This document shows, piece after piece, positions 48,391-59,550 of a stretch of DNA of 64,000 nucleotides. The first letter of the stretch is position 1. Each line of letters starts with the position of its first letter. Made by a program: the position numbers and the translations under genes. The stretch comes from Hydra vulgaris (Eukaryota; Cnidaria; Hydrozoa; Anthoathecata; Hydridae), in assembly GCF_038396675.1 (NCBI RefSeq), contig NC_088921.1, positions 12,572,501 through 12,636,500 on the forward strand, given 5' to 3'. Below the pieces are notes generated by a model. The model saw only the letters and a list, made by a program, of their open reading frames with translations, was not told the origin of the DNA and did not search any database.

Positions 48391-50246
48391 AAAACAAACA
48401 AGAAAACAAATCAAAAAAACACAATTTCGTATACGACACTTGTAATCCAGGCTGACGAACTGACGAATACGCAACTATACTTACGTAATTGCGTATCCGA
48501 TAGTAATGCTGGTTGCATAATTATTGCGTGAAGCATGAAAAAGCCGCACCCAAATGGTCAACGTTCTTTAGGATAATTCAAAATATAATTTTGGAAACTC
48601 AATAAAACGCAGACCAGAATTGTTATTGAATTAGAATCTTAGGATAATTAATTCGGTAGTCTGCGTTTTATGTAAAAGTTAAAATCTAACTTGTGCAACC
48701 AAAATGCAACCAAAAGTTAGTAATATACCATAATTAGTAATATACCATAATATACCATTGCCTCGAAAGTATAATAAAAATTATAAACATTCTTTTAACG
48801 CAAATAAAAAAAAGAAGGGGTGTTGAATGAGTGTTATATGAATGATACGAATGTAAGTTTATTTTTATCAATAACATTGATTGTCAATGTCAATTATAAC
48901 ATTGTCAATGATTGACAATGTTTAGCTTGTTATTAGCTCAATATTGTTAGATATATTTGTTACTAGCTTATTATTGTTTAGTCAAACATATTTATAATAT
49001 CTTAAATATAATATTTTACTCAATTTTCAAATAAAAATATTATTTAACATATTTATTTGACTCGAACAGCTTTAAAATTATAATAGAAATTTTTATTTAT
49101 TTTTTGACAATAGATCCGACCTGATATCTCTCAAATTTTTATTCTAGAAATTATAGTAATAGCATTTAATTTTTAAAGTTGAACTTTATGAATTTTGGTT
49201 TTAAGTTTTTAATTTTAAGCTAATCAGCTATATCAGCTAACACATATTTTGGAAACTCTTCTACCTACTTTCTGAAGGTAGCCATTCCAGAGGATTTTTT
49301 CTTGTCAATATATAAATATAAATATGATTAACATAGTTGTAAAGAGCTTAATAGTTTTTTTTTTTAATAAACCGACCTTAAAGTTTTTAAACGCTGAGAA
49401 CTTGGAAATTATGTATAAATGTTAAAAAGGTTCCCCGTTCCATTAGATTTCTTATCCCTTTTCACTCTATATGTAAATTTTAAAACAAATTTGATGTGTT
49501 TTGGTTCTTAGGAAATCTTAACTTCTAAAACTACCCTAAAAAAAATGTGTCCTGTGGCAAGTTTTTTCATTAATAGTGGTCTTAACCCTTTCGCCACTGA
49601 ATTAAAAACAGCTATATGACTGCGCGTAAAATAACAAACTAGGATCATGATGAATTAAAAGAGTATAAAATAAAAACTACTAGTCAGAATTTTACAAATA
49701 AGACCTTGTTTTTTTTGTCGTAGAATTGGCTTTCAGAATAATAAAAAGCTTTAAAATTTTTTTATTATCTTAATAACATGATCAAAATATATCATGTTAA
49801 AATTAACAAAAATGTATAGTTTCTTTATGTAACCTTGAACAAATAAAAAAGAAGTACATAAACATATTGTTTTCGAATTAAAAAAAAAAGAGGCATTTAA
49901 AGTGGCGAATCAAAACAAAAAATCTTGACCACTATCATTGAAAAAAGTATCAATGGATCTTGTTTTTATCAGTATAATTTAATCTATTTTTAGTCATTTC
50001 TTAAAATTGATTTTTAAGCGATCTATAAATGCAATTAAAAAACAGTTTAAAGCATTAACTTAAGAATTTATTCACATTTCAAAGATAAGTTTAAAGTTTT
50101 CTTCAATTGCTATAGATGTTTTGAAATATTTAAAATTGTTTATGGACCTCCGTGCAGGTCACTTGTCATTTAGAAACAAATTTTATGAACCGCCATATGG
50201 GCCACTTGTCATGAAAAAGTTAAGATTAAATAGTTTAAAAAATCCC
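48391..50246. other. Spacer with a short inverted repeat, no gene
   Basis: Contains the small inverted repeat at 48602-48671 and short TTGTCAATGATTGACAA-type palindromes near 48880-48920; no coding motif. Confidence 0.45.
48602..48671. repeat. Small inverted repeat with ATAAAACGCAGAC ends
   Basis: Ends ATAAAACGCAGACCAGAATT and AATTCGGTAGTCTGCGTTTTAT; 70 bases, possibly a very small MITE. Confidence 0.7.
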
Positions 50247-50282
50247 TATGTTTAAATAGTCAGTGGAGACTATTTAAACATA
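50247..50282. repeat. Perfect 15-bp stem hairpin
   Basis: TATGTTTAAATAGTC and GACTATTTAAACATA with a 6-base loop AGTGGA. Confidence 0.85.
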
Positions 50283-50379
50283 AGAAATATTTATTGGAAT
50301 AATAAAAGAAAAAAGATTGCTTGTAATGCAAAAGATCAATGTAATTATTTTCTGATTTATTTGCATTTATAAATAAGAA

Positions 50380-50640
50380 ATTCATAAAGGTGATACAAGT
50401 AATTTCAAAATTACCCTTATGTAAGACAAAGTGGACAAGTAATCAATATATTCAGGTAGCGAATTCCATATCTTGATAAATCTTTCACAGTAGAAAAATC
50501 TTTGTGTATTATTTTTACATTTAATACGTGAATTAAGTTTTTGGGCATGACATCTTGTAGGATATAATAAAACAAAATATTTCTAACAAATTGCAGAAGC
50601 ATTTTAATCTTTATAATGGTATCCAGATGCCTTGTGGCTT
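50380..50640 (-). pseudogene. LINE RT extreme C-terminal fragment
   Basis: Seen on the minus strand in alternating frames: RKATRHLDTIIKIKMLLQFV, YPTRCHAQKLNSRIKCKNN, RFFYCERFIKIWNSLPEYID and LSTLSYIRVILK. The R(F)F-x-ERxIxxWNSLPExI pattern is the conserved end of CR1/L2/R2-type LINE proteins. About 260 bases only; no RT core. Confidence 0.6.
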
Positions 50641-50719
50641 TTCTGTAAATCAATTTCTTTGAGTTAGGGTTTTTGCTCAGGTTAGTCTATATCATAGTTC
50701 ATTACATTAGAAGGACAAT

Positions 50720-51259
50720 TTCCTTAATCAAGTTGTGCAGATTGTTGAAAATAAACAACTGTTCTTTGCTAACAGCTTCTTGTCTCATTAAAATTTCCTC
50801 AAAAATTCTCTGTAAAAATAGGCTGTGGTGCCTTTTAAAAAATCGGTAAGCCTTGCCCAGAGAAGTTTACTTTTGTTTGTGAAGAATACATTTGATGAAA
50901 TGTTTAAATGCAGCCAGATCCCAAAGCTCTTCATCCTTGTGATGAAGTGCTTTGTCATTGCTCAGATTTGAGTAACGACAAGCTCTTACTCAGCAGAAAT
51001 AGCAACAAGGTGTCTGCATACTTTTGATCTTACCACATAATTTCTATTTAATTTCTGAGAATAGAAATTACTAAGAATTTCTAGATAATTTCTAAGAGTT
51101 GATCTAAAAATCTCAGATAATGTTATCTCAGATTCTGTTAATCTCAGAGACCCTTTTAATTGGAATACCACCACCAATAACCTTCATAGCCTTATCCACT
51201 TGCTCTTCGGGGTAGTTACTGTGTGCGTAACCTTTCTTTATTTTGTATGTGTATGACAT
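50720..51259 (-). pseudogene. Pogo/jerky-like N-terminal DNA-binding fragment
   Basis: Read leftward from ATG 51259: MSYTYKIKKGYAHSNYPEEQ, VDKAMKVIGGGIPIKRVSEI, an internal disrupted part with TLRNYLE, then DKALHHKDEELWDLAAF and GKAYRFFKRHHSLFLQRIFE with RQEAVSKEQLFIFNNL. This resembles a pipsqueak-type helix-turn-helix (YxEExxxKAxxxVxxGxxIxxxxxxxxIPRxTLRxxL) followed by the CENP-B/HTH_Tc5 domain (WxxxFxxRHxxLxLRxPE...A......VxxFF). That combination is seen in pogo/Tigger and jerky relatives. The DDE domain is absent. Stops break it. Confidence 0.5.
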
Positions 51260-51696
51260 ATTGCAACTGATTTTTTAAAAAAACAATTGACAAATTTATC
51301 AACTAAATCAATAAGTGGCCATATTATCCCAATTTATAAAATAGCCAATTTACCCCGCTTACCTTTATTATCTTAATTATCTACTTTGAAGTTAAAAATG
51401 CCTTTACCTTAGTATCTAATAGAGGTCTGGTTAAAATTTTGGTCGAATTGTCCCTCAAATATTTGCTTGACAATAGTTTTTAAAATCTGAAAAGACATAC
51501 AAAATGACACGCGAAAAACATTCAACAACAAGAGTACTATTATTTAAGTTTTTTGGAACAGAAATTAAAATATCTGGTTAACATTGGGCTTTAAAAATTA
51601 TGTAAAGAGGGACACTGCATCTTTGAAACTTTATCACATTTTAGCAAAAAACTGGTAAATATGCCCAACTGGCCATATTACCCTATCTGGCGGTAT

Positions 51697-51699
51697 ATG

Positions 51700-51771
<72 letters not shown>
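51697..51771. repeat. (TA)n microsatellite
   Basis: TA tract adjoining dispersed repeat copy 2. Confidence 0.95.
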
Positions 51772-51775
<4 letters not shown>

Positions 51776-51782
51776 ATTTTAT

Positions 51783-51918
51783 GTTATTCACCTCCTCAAG
51801 GCCGAGAAGGCCACTACAGATGAGGAGGCTACTTAATAGTGGTTATAACCCTCTCTCAGCTCTATAACTCCGAAACACGAACCTTGACGAACAAGGCCGC
51901 TGCGCGGAGAAACAAGTT
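51783..51918 (-). repeat. Dispersed repeat copy 2, inverted relative to 48243-48390
   Basis: Reverse complement of copy 1 with about 10-15 visible changes; ends at ACAAGTT before a short TATATA tract. Confidence 0.8.
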
Positions 51919-51937
51919 TATATATATATATATATGT

Positions 51938-54202
51938 ATGGGTCAAACTATTATATTTCAACCAATCGCCTGTGGGTCACCATCTCTGATTTTCCTGATT
52001 TTTACATATTGTTATGTGCATTATGTAGATAGGTTAAATTTAAAATTTCAGACTTCCAAGTACAACGGTTCAGAAATTATAGCCTTAGAAACATGACACA
52101 GTGGCCCCCCTCAATTTGCAAATGGTCAAAACAGACTAATTTAGAGCTGTATAACTTTTTTCTCACTTTCAACAAGTATCTCATTTTTTCTAGAACTAAT
52201 TTCTGGATAGTTCTCTCTACAAAAAAGTGGTTTTTATTAACTTGTTTGAATTTAGAAAAAAATTATGACCTTCTCAACTTTGGAAAAAATCCTAAAATTG
52301 CTAAAATATACTAAAATGAAACTAACTGTAGCATTATTCTATTTATCCACAAGTCTTTACAGATAAGTTTTTTGATTAGCTACTACTGTCTGCAATAAAT
52401 GGGCAAAATATAGGCAGCTTGTTGCAGTTTAGAACTTAAATATATCTAAAAGCAAAATGTCCACTTGCCGTTTTGAGATGCTTGTAAATTTTTCTATCAC
52501 TTTGTTTTGATCTAAGATTAACAGCATATAAGACCATTAGACCCAACTATCTGAAAATGCAAGCATTGTAAATTTGTTGAATCCACACCAAAAATGCCAG
52601 CATTTTAAATTAACCCTATTTTTCAATCTGATCTTTATCTTGATCTGGTCTTTATAGTAGATAGTGGCACAAATAAAGGGGGCAGTAACTTTTTAGAGAC
52701 TTCCATTATGGTTCAAATTAAGGTCTCTAAATTAATTTAGATTTTTTTTTTTATTATTTTATTGGTACTGTTTGCCGTATATTAAAATTTACAATGAAAT
52801 AAATCGTGTTAATAAATAAGAGAGCTGGAGCAAGCAGAAGGCATAAACTGTCTTATCATCAAGTCCCATTTACATTGAAAAAATCGTCAGTTTATATACA
52901 AAAATGAAAAGTAGCTAAGTACATAATAAGAATTTTACACACGTTAGTTACAATATAAATATAAATATAATATAAATATTAGTGTTGAAATATAACGTAA
53001 TATATCAAAGATTAACAACAATATAAAAGTATTATAGTTTTTTAACAAAAAAAAAAAATTAAATCAAAATAAAACTGCAACAAAAGAGTAGTGTCAATAA
53101 CTATTTTTTTAGATAATTTATATTATTTATGTATTTATTTTAAAAGAGATATTTAAATCAAAGGCATTTAGTAATAAGAGACTCTTAGATTCTTTCCTGA
53201 ATTGTTCTAAAGAGATGTTTTAAATATTATTTTTTTTGTAATAAATTTTGAAAAGTGTTTCCATAGAAATGGTCCATGGTATTGGATTTGGTAAGAACTT
53301 AGTTTTAAATTAGTTTTTGGTACTATAAAGTTGTTAATTGAAAATTTAGTGGGATACTTGTGCGAGATTTCATTAAAGTAAGACTGAAATACAATAGAAG
53401 AAAGACCATGTTTTATTTTTAACATGAATTGTAGAACTTGGTGTATATTAAGTTTGTAGATACTTAGGGCACCAAGTTTCCTTAAAAAAGGTTTGCAAGG
53501 AAAAGTTCTGTGCGCACCAAATACAATCCTGCATGCGTGTTTTTTCTTACTATAAAGTTTTTTTAATTTACTATAATTAGTACTACCCCAAAAAATATTA
53601 CAGTAAGAGATAAAACTATGAATAAATAAAAAATTTAAGAATAAGAAAAATTTACAAGCATCTCAAAATGGCTGAAAGTTGGACTTTTTAGGCAAGAGGA
53701 CATTTTGCTTTTAGATATATTTAAGCTCTAAACTGCAACAAGCTGCCTATATTTTGCCCATTTATTGCAGACAGTAGTAGCTAATCAGAATACTTATCTG
53801 TAAAGACTTGTGGATAAATAGAATAATGCTACAGTTAGTTTCTTTTTGGCATATTTTAGCAATTTTAGGATTTTTTCCAAAGTTGTAGTCATAATTTTTT
53901 TCTAATTTAACCACTTTTTTGTAGAGAGAACTCTCCAGAAATTAGTTCTAGATAAAATGAGACACTTGTTGAAAGTGAGAAAAAAGTTATACAGCTCTAA
54001 ATAAGTCTGTTTTGACCATTTGTAAATCAAGGGGGGCCACTGTGTCATGTTTCTAAGGCTATAATTTCTGAACCGTTGTACTTAGAAGTCTGAAATTTCA
54101 AATTTAACCTATCTACATAATGCACATAACAATATGTAAAAATCATGAAAGTCAGAGATGGTGACCCACGGGTGATTGGTTGAAATAAAATAATTTGACT
54201 CA
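51938..54202. mobile_element. Foldback element with about 560-bp inverted arms
   Basis: Seen: arm 51938-52495 begins GGGTCAAACTATTATATTTC and its reverse complement ends the right arm 53645-54202 (GAAATAAAATAATTTGACTC). Both arms contain ATTGTTATGTGCATTATGTA, CACAGTGGCCCCCCT(C/T)AATT-type and AATGGTCAAAACAGACT words. TATATA tracts flank both sides. The centre holds unassigned sequence (52496-52735) and an inserted LINE tail (52735-53640, antisense). No transposase recognised in it; may be a non-autonomous relative of a Family A element, unproven. Confidence 0.75.
52735..53640 (-). mobile_element. 5'-truncated LINE (CR1-like) tail inside the foldback
   Basis: Read leftward: SISYCNIFWGSTNYSKLKK-like start, KKHACRIVFGAHRTFPCKPF, LGALSIYKLNIHQVLQFMLK, then the open 53207-53425 with IKHGLSSIVFQSYFNEISHK and YPTKFSINNFIVPKTNLKLS, IQYHGPFLWKHF. 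The 3' end from 53160 to 52745 matches the tail of the LINE at 7240-10420 almost base for base, including TTTGCCGTATATTAAAA and GCTAAGTACATAATAAGAATT. High similarity of the two tails means the family was active fairly recently. Confidence 0.8.
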
Positions 54203-54203
54203 A

Positions 54204-54283
54204 ATATATATGTATATATATATATATTTATATATATATATATATATATATATTTATGTGTATATATATATATATATATTTAT

Positions 54284-54340
<57 letters not shown>

Positions 54341-54366
54341 TATATATATGTATATATATTTATATA
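54204..54366. repeat. (TA)n microsatellite with TTTATG interruptions
   Basis: TA-rich tract between the foldback and the next MITE. Confidence 0.95.
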
Positions 54367-54369
54367 CAT

Positions 54370-54543
54370 ACAACCCTTGATATTAAGGTCAGCATTCGGC
54401 AATGTCAACCTAACTACCGATCTAAAAGATGTTTTATGGTAAGACCTTTGGATCAATTTTTTTTGCCGACCTTATACTTTCTTCTAAAAGGTTGAGGTTG
54501 GCAAATTATTGCTGAACTAAATTTTTTTAATTCCAAGGGTTGT
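54370..54543. mobile_element. MITE with CAACCCTTG ends
   Basis: Ends CAACCCTTGATATTAA and TTAATTCCAAGGGTTG, inner GGTCAGCATTCGGCAATGT against ATTGCTGAAC, about 174 bases, inserted in a TATA tract. No coding capacity. Confidence 0.75.
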
Positions 54544-54556
54544 ATATATATATACA

Positions 54557-54731
54557 AAGCTCAATTTAACAATCGAACATCATGGCGGCTTGGACCATTC
54601 TTGAGACCTGCTAGAGGAGGGTAACAAACCACCGACATTTTCGGTAAAAATGAACAATGGTTGGTTGCCCCCATAATTCAGATCTCCAAAACAGTCTGGG
54701 AACGGTGATGTCCGACCGTTAAAATGAGCCC
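54557..54731. mobile_element. MITE with A(A/G)GCTCA ends
   Basis: Ends AAGCTCAATTTAACAATCGA and GTCCGACCGTTAAAATGAGC; inverted pairing covers about 35 bases (also ACATCATGGCGGC against the CGGTGATGT side). Flanked by TATATATA on both sides. Confidence 0.7.
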
Positions 54732-54738
54732 TGTATAT

Positions 54739-54740
54739 AC

Positions 54741-54817
<77 letters not shown>
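54739..54817. repeat. (TA)n microsatellite
   Basis: Pure TA repeat. Confidence 0.95.
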
Positions 54818-54818
<1 letters not shown>

Positions 54819-54855
54819 CTATACTTTACTGCTAAGAAATCGTGTTTGGTAAAAA

Positions 54856-55025
54856 ATGGCTCATCGCTTGTTTGTGGATTTAAAGCTGACAAAATTAAGG
54901 TTAGATTATGTCAAAAAACATAAATTTAATTGCAGGAACCATGGTTCATCGCTTGTTTGTGGATTTAAAGCTGACAAAATTAAGGTTAGATTATGTCAAA
55001 AAACATAAATTTAATTGCAGGAACC
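54856..55025. repeat. 85-bp tandem duplication, two copies
   Basis: 54856-54940 and 54941-55025 differ at about one position. Each copy starts ATGG(C/T)TCATCGC and ends AATTGCAGGAACC. A short frame from 54856 (MAHRLFVDLKLTKLRLDYVK) runs through both copies for about 50 codons with no recognised motif. Confidence 0.85.
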
Positions 55026-55029
55026 ACAA

Positions 55030-56843
55030 AACCTCAAATTAAAAGAGAAATTTTAAAAACATTCTGAATGTTTTTATATTTATTTATTAACTGTAAAACA
55101 TGCGTGGAATGTTGCTATATCGATTATCTTATAGCCTGACTTGCTATGGAGTTCTGCTACATTGACTTACAAATAGCCTGACTCACGAGGGACTGCTTCT
55201 ACATCGACTGAGGGTTTGGTTTGGGCAGGCAGGTTTATCAAATAATTATTAAAAAAAAAAGTTTTTCCTGTGTTTATAATTAAAAAAAACCTAAAACTGA
55301 CATTTTAAAAAAAGTAATTATCTCAACCATAAAAAACGAAAGACAATAATAAATTTTTACTATCTCTAAAAAAGTGAACGATACTTTTTTTTGAAAAAAC
55401 TTTCGCTCTTGAAATAACAAAATAAAGCTCCACGGAGAATAACTTTAGAAAAACGCTCTTTTCTTAATAAAAAGCTGCATCTCATCTTGAGTGTTTAAAA
55501 ACTTATCATCTTAAGCAACTTCACCAAGTACTATCATAATTTAAATAGCATGACAACAGCTTATGTTTTATCTCATATAACATATGGATTTATCAGTAGA
55601 TAAGCATAAAAAATTGAGGATGTAATAAATTTTTGGTCTTAAGTCGTTCTGACGTAATTACAAAATATTAAATAATAAAAAATTATAACAGGGGGTGGTA
55701 GATTTTTTTAACCGTAAAACAAAATAACAGTAAATCAATGAATATTAACTATACAACCAAGAAATTAAAATAAGTAACACCGTCAAGCTTGTTTGAATAT
55801 CCTTAACCAAAAAAGTTTGCAAAAAATTTTTCAGCCTATCTGTAAAAGAGGTTATACCATCTTAGGAACCTGCTCATCTTACTCAACCTTCCCTAATATA
55901 TTAAAAAGTATATATATTTTTAATCATAAAGTATAATTTAAAAAATTATGTTTAATAAATAAATTACATTTACAATATTTTAAACAGACCTTAATAAAAC
56001 TTTTATTAAGTTATTGTAATTGTTATTTTTATTATTTTAAAAGTCAAAATGAACATTGAGAAGAAACAATGTTTCATTTTTTCGTTTTCCTCATGTAAAC
56101 TAAAATACCAAGCTAAAGATCCAAAGTTTATTCATTCAAAAATTAAATTTGCGCGATAGTTATTAGGACTGAAATTTTTTACTTATGTTCATTTATTATC
56201 AAAAGCAGTTTACTTTTAATTTCCAAAGTATAAAAGTTAACTTTACTCTGAATGGATGTTTCAAAATCGCTTTATCTTTAGAAAAAGCTAATTTTTTATA
56301 TATTCCATTGTTATAAAGTTTTGCAACAAGTTTTTAAAATGAAGTTTTGTAACAACATTTATTTTTTTTAAACATTCGGTTAGTAACAGAAGGGCAGTAC
56401 GTAATTACATAAAACAGCAATTTCTTTTTAATTTATTTTATTGTCCTGTAAAAAAAATGATGTGGCTAAAATAAACTGAAAATTATTAATTTAAAACTGA
56501 AATTTTTTTTTCTAAAGCAAAAGAAAAATTAAAATATAGAAATAATTTTTGAGCGCTTTTTTTTGGTGCCCGTACTGCTACAGAGGTTTCTAAAACAGGT
56601 CTAGGTTCATCCCTGATATTAGTAAATATTTATATTATGTTAGTAAACTGGTATTATATTAGTATACAATATATTATTTATATTATGAAACAGTTATGTT
56701 ATTATGGTAATAATAATATTATTACATAATTAGTTAACTAATTAGTTATTATCATGTTATTATGTTATTTATAATATTCTTATATTATGAAATGTGAAAG
56801 TATTTAAAATGTTGTATAAATTTTAGATTATTATTTTAAAGAA
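55030..56843. other. Upstream region of the DED exon, nothing recognised
   Basis: A+T-rich; two loosely similar ATAGCCTGACT...ACATCGACT segments near 55110-55210. Promoter or earlier exons of the downstream gene may lie here but no signal is convincing. Confidence 0.4.
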
Positions 56844-57090
56844 ATGGATAATGAGAAACATAGAGATATTTTGCTGAGGATTGCAGATAATCTTTTGGAT
56901 AAGGATGTTGAAGCAATTAAGTTTTTATATTTAAAAGAAATTGGCGATGGTCATCTTGAAAGAATTAAAACTCCTATTGAATTAATTCAAACTTTAGAAC
57001 GTCGTACACTTTTAGGGATTGATAACTATGATGCTTTTGTTAAGGTACTTATTAGAATCGGAAGGATTGACCTGGCAAATCATTTTTCTA
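56844..57090 (+). CDS. Death effector domain exon (apoptosis/innate-immune adaptor or caspase-like gene), first coding exon
   Basis: Seen: ATG in a good context (AAAGAAATGG) followed by about 82 codons: MDNEKHRDILLRIADNLLDK, DVEAIKFLYLKEIGDGHLER, IKTPIELIQTLERRTLLGID and NYDAFVKVLIRIGRIDLANH. The six-helix death effector pattern is present: LLxxIxxxL...DVxAxKFLxL, the LE+xxLLxxDN turn, and the hallmark RxDL (RIDL) near the end. A donor GTGAGT follows at 57091, giving a phase-1 exon end; read through it would give only a short tail (SSEF, stop). Death effector domains join FADD-like adaptors and initiator caspases through DED-DED filaments. Which partner domains follow is unknown: a candidate acceptor TTTTTACAG lies at 57127-57135, another CTTTTGCAG at 59844-59852. 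It is the only clear host-type gene here. Confidence 0.75.
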
Positions 57091-57135
57091 GTGAGTTTTA
57101 GATTAGTATTGTACTTTTTATATCTGGTTTTTACA

Positions 57136-57740
57136 GGAGGCACATGCAGTTGCACGTCTTGCCTGACCACATATATTATGTTTTGTTTTAAAAATTTGGC
57201 CATGCTCAAATTATTACAATAATAATAATTACCGCAAAACAAGTTAAATGTCAGTTAATTTTTTTTGTATTATTAAGTAATGTTAATACTAAATAATTAA
57301 AGTAATGTTAATATTAAATAATTAAAGTTAAAAAGACATTCTTAAAAATGTTTAGTAATAACAAATTTCTTTCTTTTATTGACATTTGCATAAATGAATT
57401 AAAGTATGTTAAATTTGTTAATTTTTAAATGATTATTTCTACTGCAAATGATTTTTTATTTTAAAAAAATTAGCGAGTAACAAATAAAAAAATGGCGTTA
57501 ATTAAATTACTTTATTTATTATATATTTATTATTTGTTATTTGTAAAACCAACAATTATTTTTCCAAACATAAGTTTTTAAAATTATATCGCTGTATATA
57601 TTGTTTATTAAAAAATAATCGCTGCTTCTTTTATTTTGGCCAAAGAAATACAACCATTCTTAATTATAATCAATACTTACATGAAAATCCAAACATACAG
57701 TTGCAAAATATATAGCAATCATGTGTTGCGCAGTTGATTG
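57136..57740. other. Probable intron or downstream exon region of the DED gene
   Basis: After an acceptor-like TTTTTACAG the joined frame would read GTCSCTSCLTTYIMFCFKNL before a stop at about 57221, which may be a real alternative ending or chance. The remainder is A+T-rich with duplicated AAGTAATGTTAATA(C/T)TAAATAATTAA near 57275-57330. Confidence 0.3.
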
Positions 57741-57746
57741 TGTAGT

Positions 57747-59540
57747 ACAGTGTTTCATATTTTACCAATTTTTGAAATTGAACTCGCAAATCGATTTATA
57801 AATTGACCGTTTATATATAAAAATAAATTTAAGCGTTAAAAAAAAAAAAGTTATAATTTTTAGGATACTCGCCTGTTTAATTTTAGGCCAAAAATGTTGG
57901 GTGTTTTAAAAGGAAGGAACCTTAAAATTTATCCTATAAAATTTTTTATTCTTTTAAATATGAGAAGTTGGATTGAATATTAGTCACATAAATAGAGCAT
58001 GTTGAAAAAATTAAAAAATTAATCTTTAGAATCTTCTGAAATTGGTGAAAAATCCAAACTTTCCTTAACAAAAACCTATTTTATTACTCATTGGCGTATA
58101 AAAAAGTTTTTGATTTTTTAATAAACTGTTTCCAGACACGGAAAAAACTATAAACTGGATAGTTTTTAAAATAGTGTCAAATCAAGTCTAAAAAAAACTA
58201 GTTTGATCCCAAGACATCAGTATCAAAAAATATTTCATCAAGAGATCTAATGCATGTATGTATGAATTAATTGTAAGTTCAGATGGAAATGTGGCTGGAT
58301 TTTCATTGTCCCATTCAACTATTTGGTGAACTCAAAAAAATTCTCTTTGGGAAAATGCCAAACAATATAAGAAAAATGTTAAAAGCTATTTTTCCCATAA
58401 TAGCACATTTTAATGGGAAAATTATCCAAGATATCCCCGAAAGTAAAAATCAAAAAGAGATTGATTTGCAGTCTCAGTAAATATTGATGGTAAAATGAAG
58501 CTTCTTGGCGTTCCAGCTATTGATCGTGGTACTGGACAAGCTCAATATGATGCTTTAGTTAAAGTACTGGATGTATATGGAATATGTGATGACGTAAAAG
58601 GTTTATGTTTTGATACAATTGCTACAAATACAGGTAGACTTTCTGATACAAATTTCAGATTTAGTTATAAACAAAATTCAATTGAACTAGAGCTGGCTTT
58701 GAGGAGGCATGTTTATGAATAACATCTAACAAACATCTTTGAAAAACAATGCAGTGGAAAAACTAAATCTCCAGAAAACTTAATGTTCAAACGGTTTCAA
58801 TTAAACTGGAACTTTCCCCTATAAATTTTTTATTTAATAATATTTAAACATTTCATTCTTTTTTTTTTACTTTTTTACAAAAACAACTATCATTTAAAGT
58901 TAAAGATCTACATAATCTTGATCTTGAGGCAACAAAACTAACAACTTTAACCACTTTTAACCTTGTTTTTAAGATAAAAAGTCTTAATAAGTTCATTATG
59001 ACTTTTTATCTTAAAAGCAACTAAAATGAATTATTATTAGGCTATTAAGGTTAGCGTAAGGGTCAGGTTACCTCCAAGGATAAAAGAAATTTTTTTAAAG
59101 GCCTATATAAACCTCATTTGACACTATTATAAAAACTATCCAGGTTATTGTTTTTTCAGCGTCTGAAAATAGTTTATTAGGAAATCAAAAAGATTTTTTA
59201 TACGCCAACTGGTTATAAAATAAATTTTCGTAAAGAAAAATTTGGATTTTTCACCAATTTTAGAAGATTCTGTAGACTAATTTCTTAATTTTTTCAACAT
59301 GCTCCTTTTATGTGAATAATATTCAATCCAACATCTACTATATAAAAGAATAAAAAATTAGGATAAATTTTAAGGTCCTTGCCAGGCCTTTAAAACACCC
59401 AACATTTTTGGCCCAAAATCAAACTGGCGGGGACCCTATAAATTAACTATTTATATAAAAACTTATTTTCATATAAATAATCAATTTATAAATTGATTCT
59501 CGAGTTCAATTTCAAAAGTTGATAAAATATGAAACACCCT
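57747..59540 (+). mobile_element. Family A DNA transposon, about 440-bp terminal inverted repeats, 10-bp target duplication
   Basis: Seen: the arms 57747-58180 and about 59100-59540 are inverted copies. Outer ends are ACAGTGTTTCATATTTTAC and TAAAATATGAAACACCCT. Inner matches include TTCACCAATTT(T/C)AGAAGATTCT and AACTATCCAGGTTAT-type words. Directly outside, ATTGTGTAGT occurs on both sides (57737-57746 and 59541-59550). The centre carries a Family A coding fragment (58283-58722). It sits downstream of the DED exon, possibly in its intron. Confidence 0.85.
58283..58722 (+). pseudogene. Family A transposase fragment
   Basis: Seen: MPNNIRKMLKAIFPIIAHFN then GKIIQDIPESKNQKEIDLQ, a stop (58478), and MKLLGVPAIDRGTGQAQYDA, LVKVLDVYGICDDVKGLCFD with TIATNTGRLSD and ELALRRHVYE. 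Compared with the family pattern (HWDGKxxPDI...VDRLPVLVSG...LLGVPKLxxGTGxAxAxAVxxxLxxWxLxDxIxxMCFDTTASNTG...CRHHxxE), WDGK is changed to FNGK and the CRHH block to LRRHVYE, losing a candidate catalytic or metal-binding residue. The C-terminal half (HARW and VNDxAERG blocks) is deleted. This tiny coding remnant between long inverted repeats identifies the element's owner. Confidence 0.6.
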
Positions 59541-59550
59541 ATTGTGTAGT

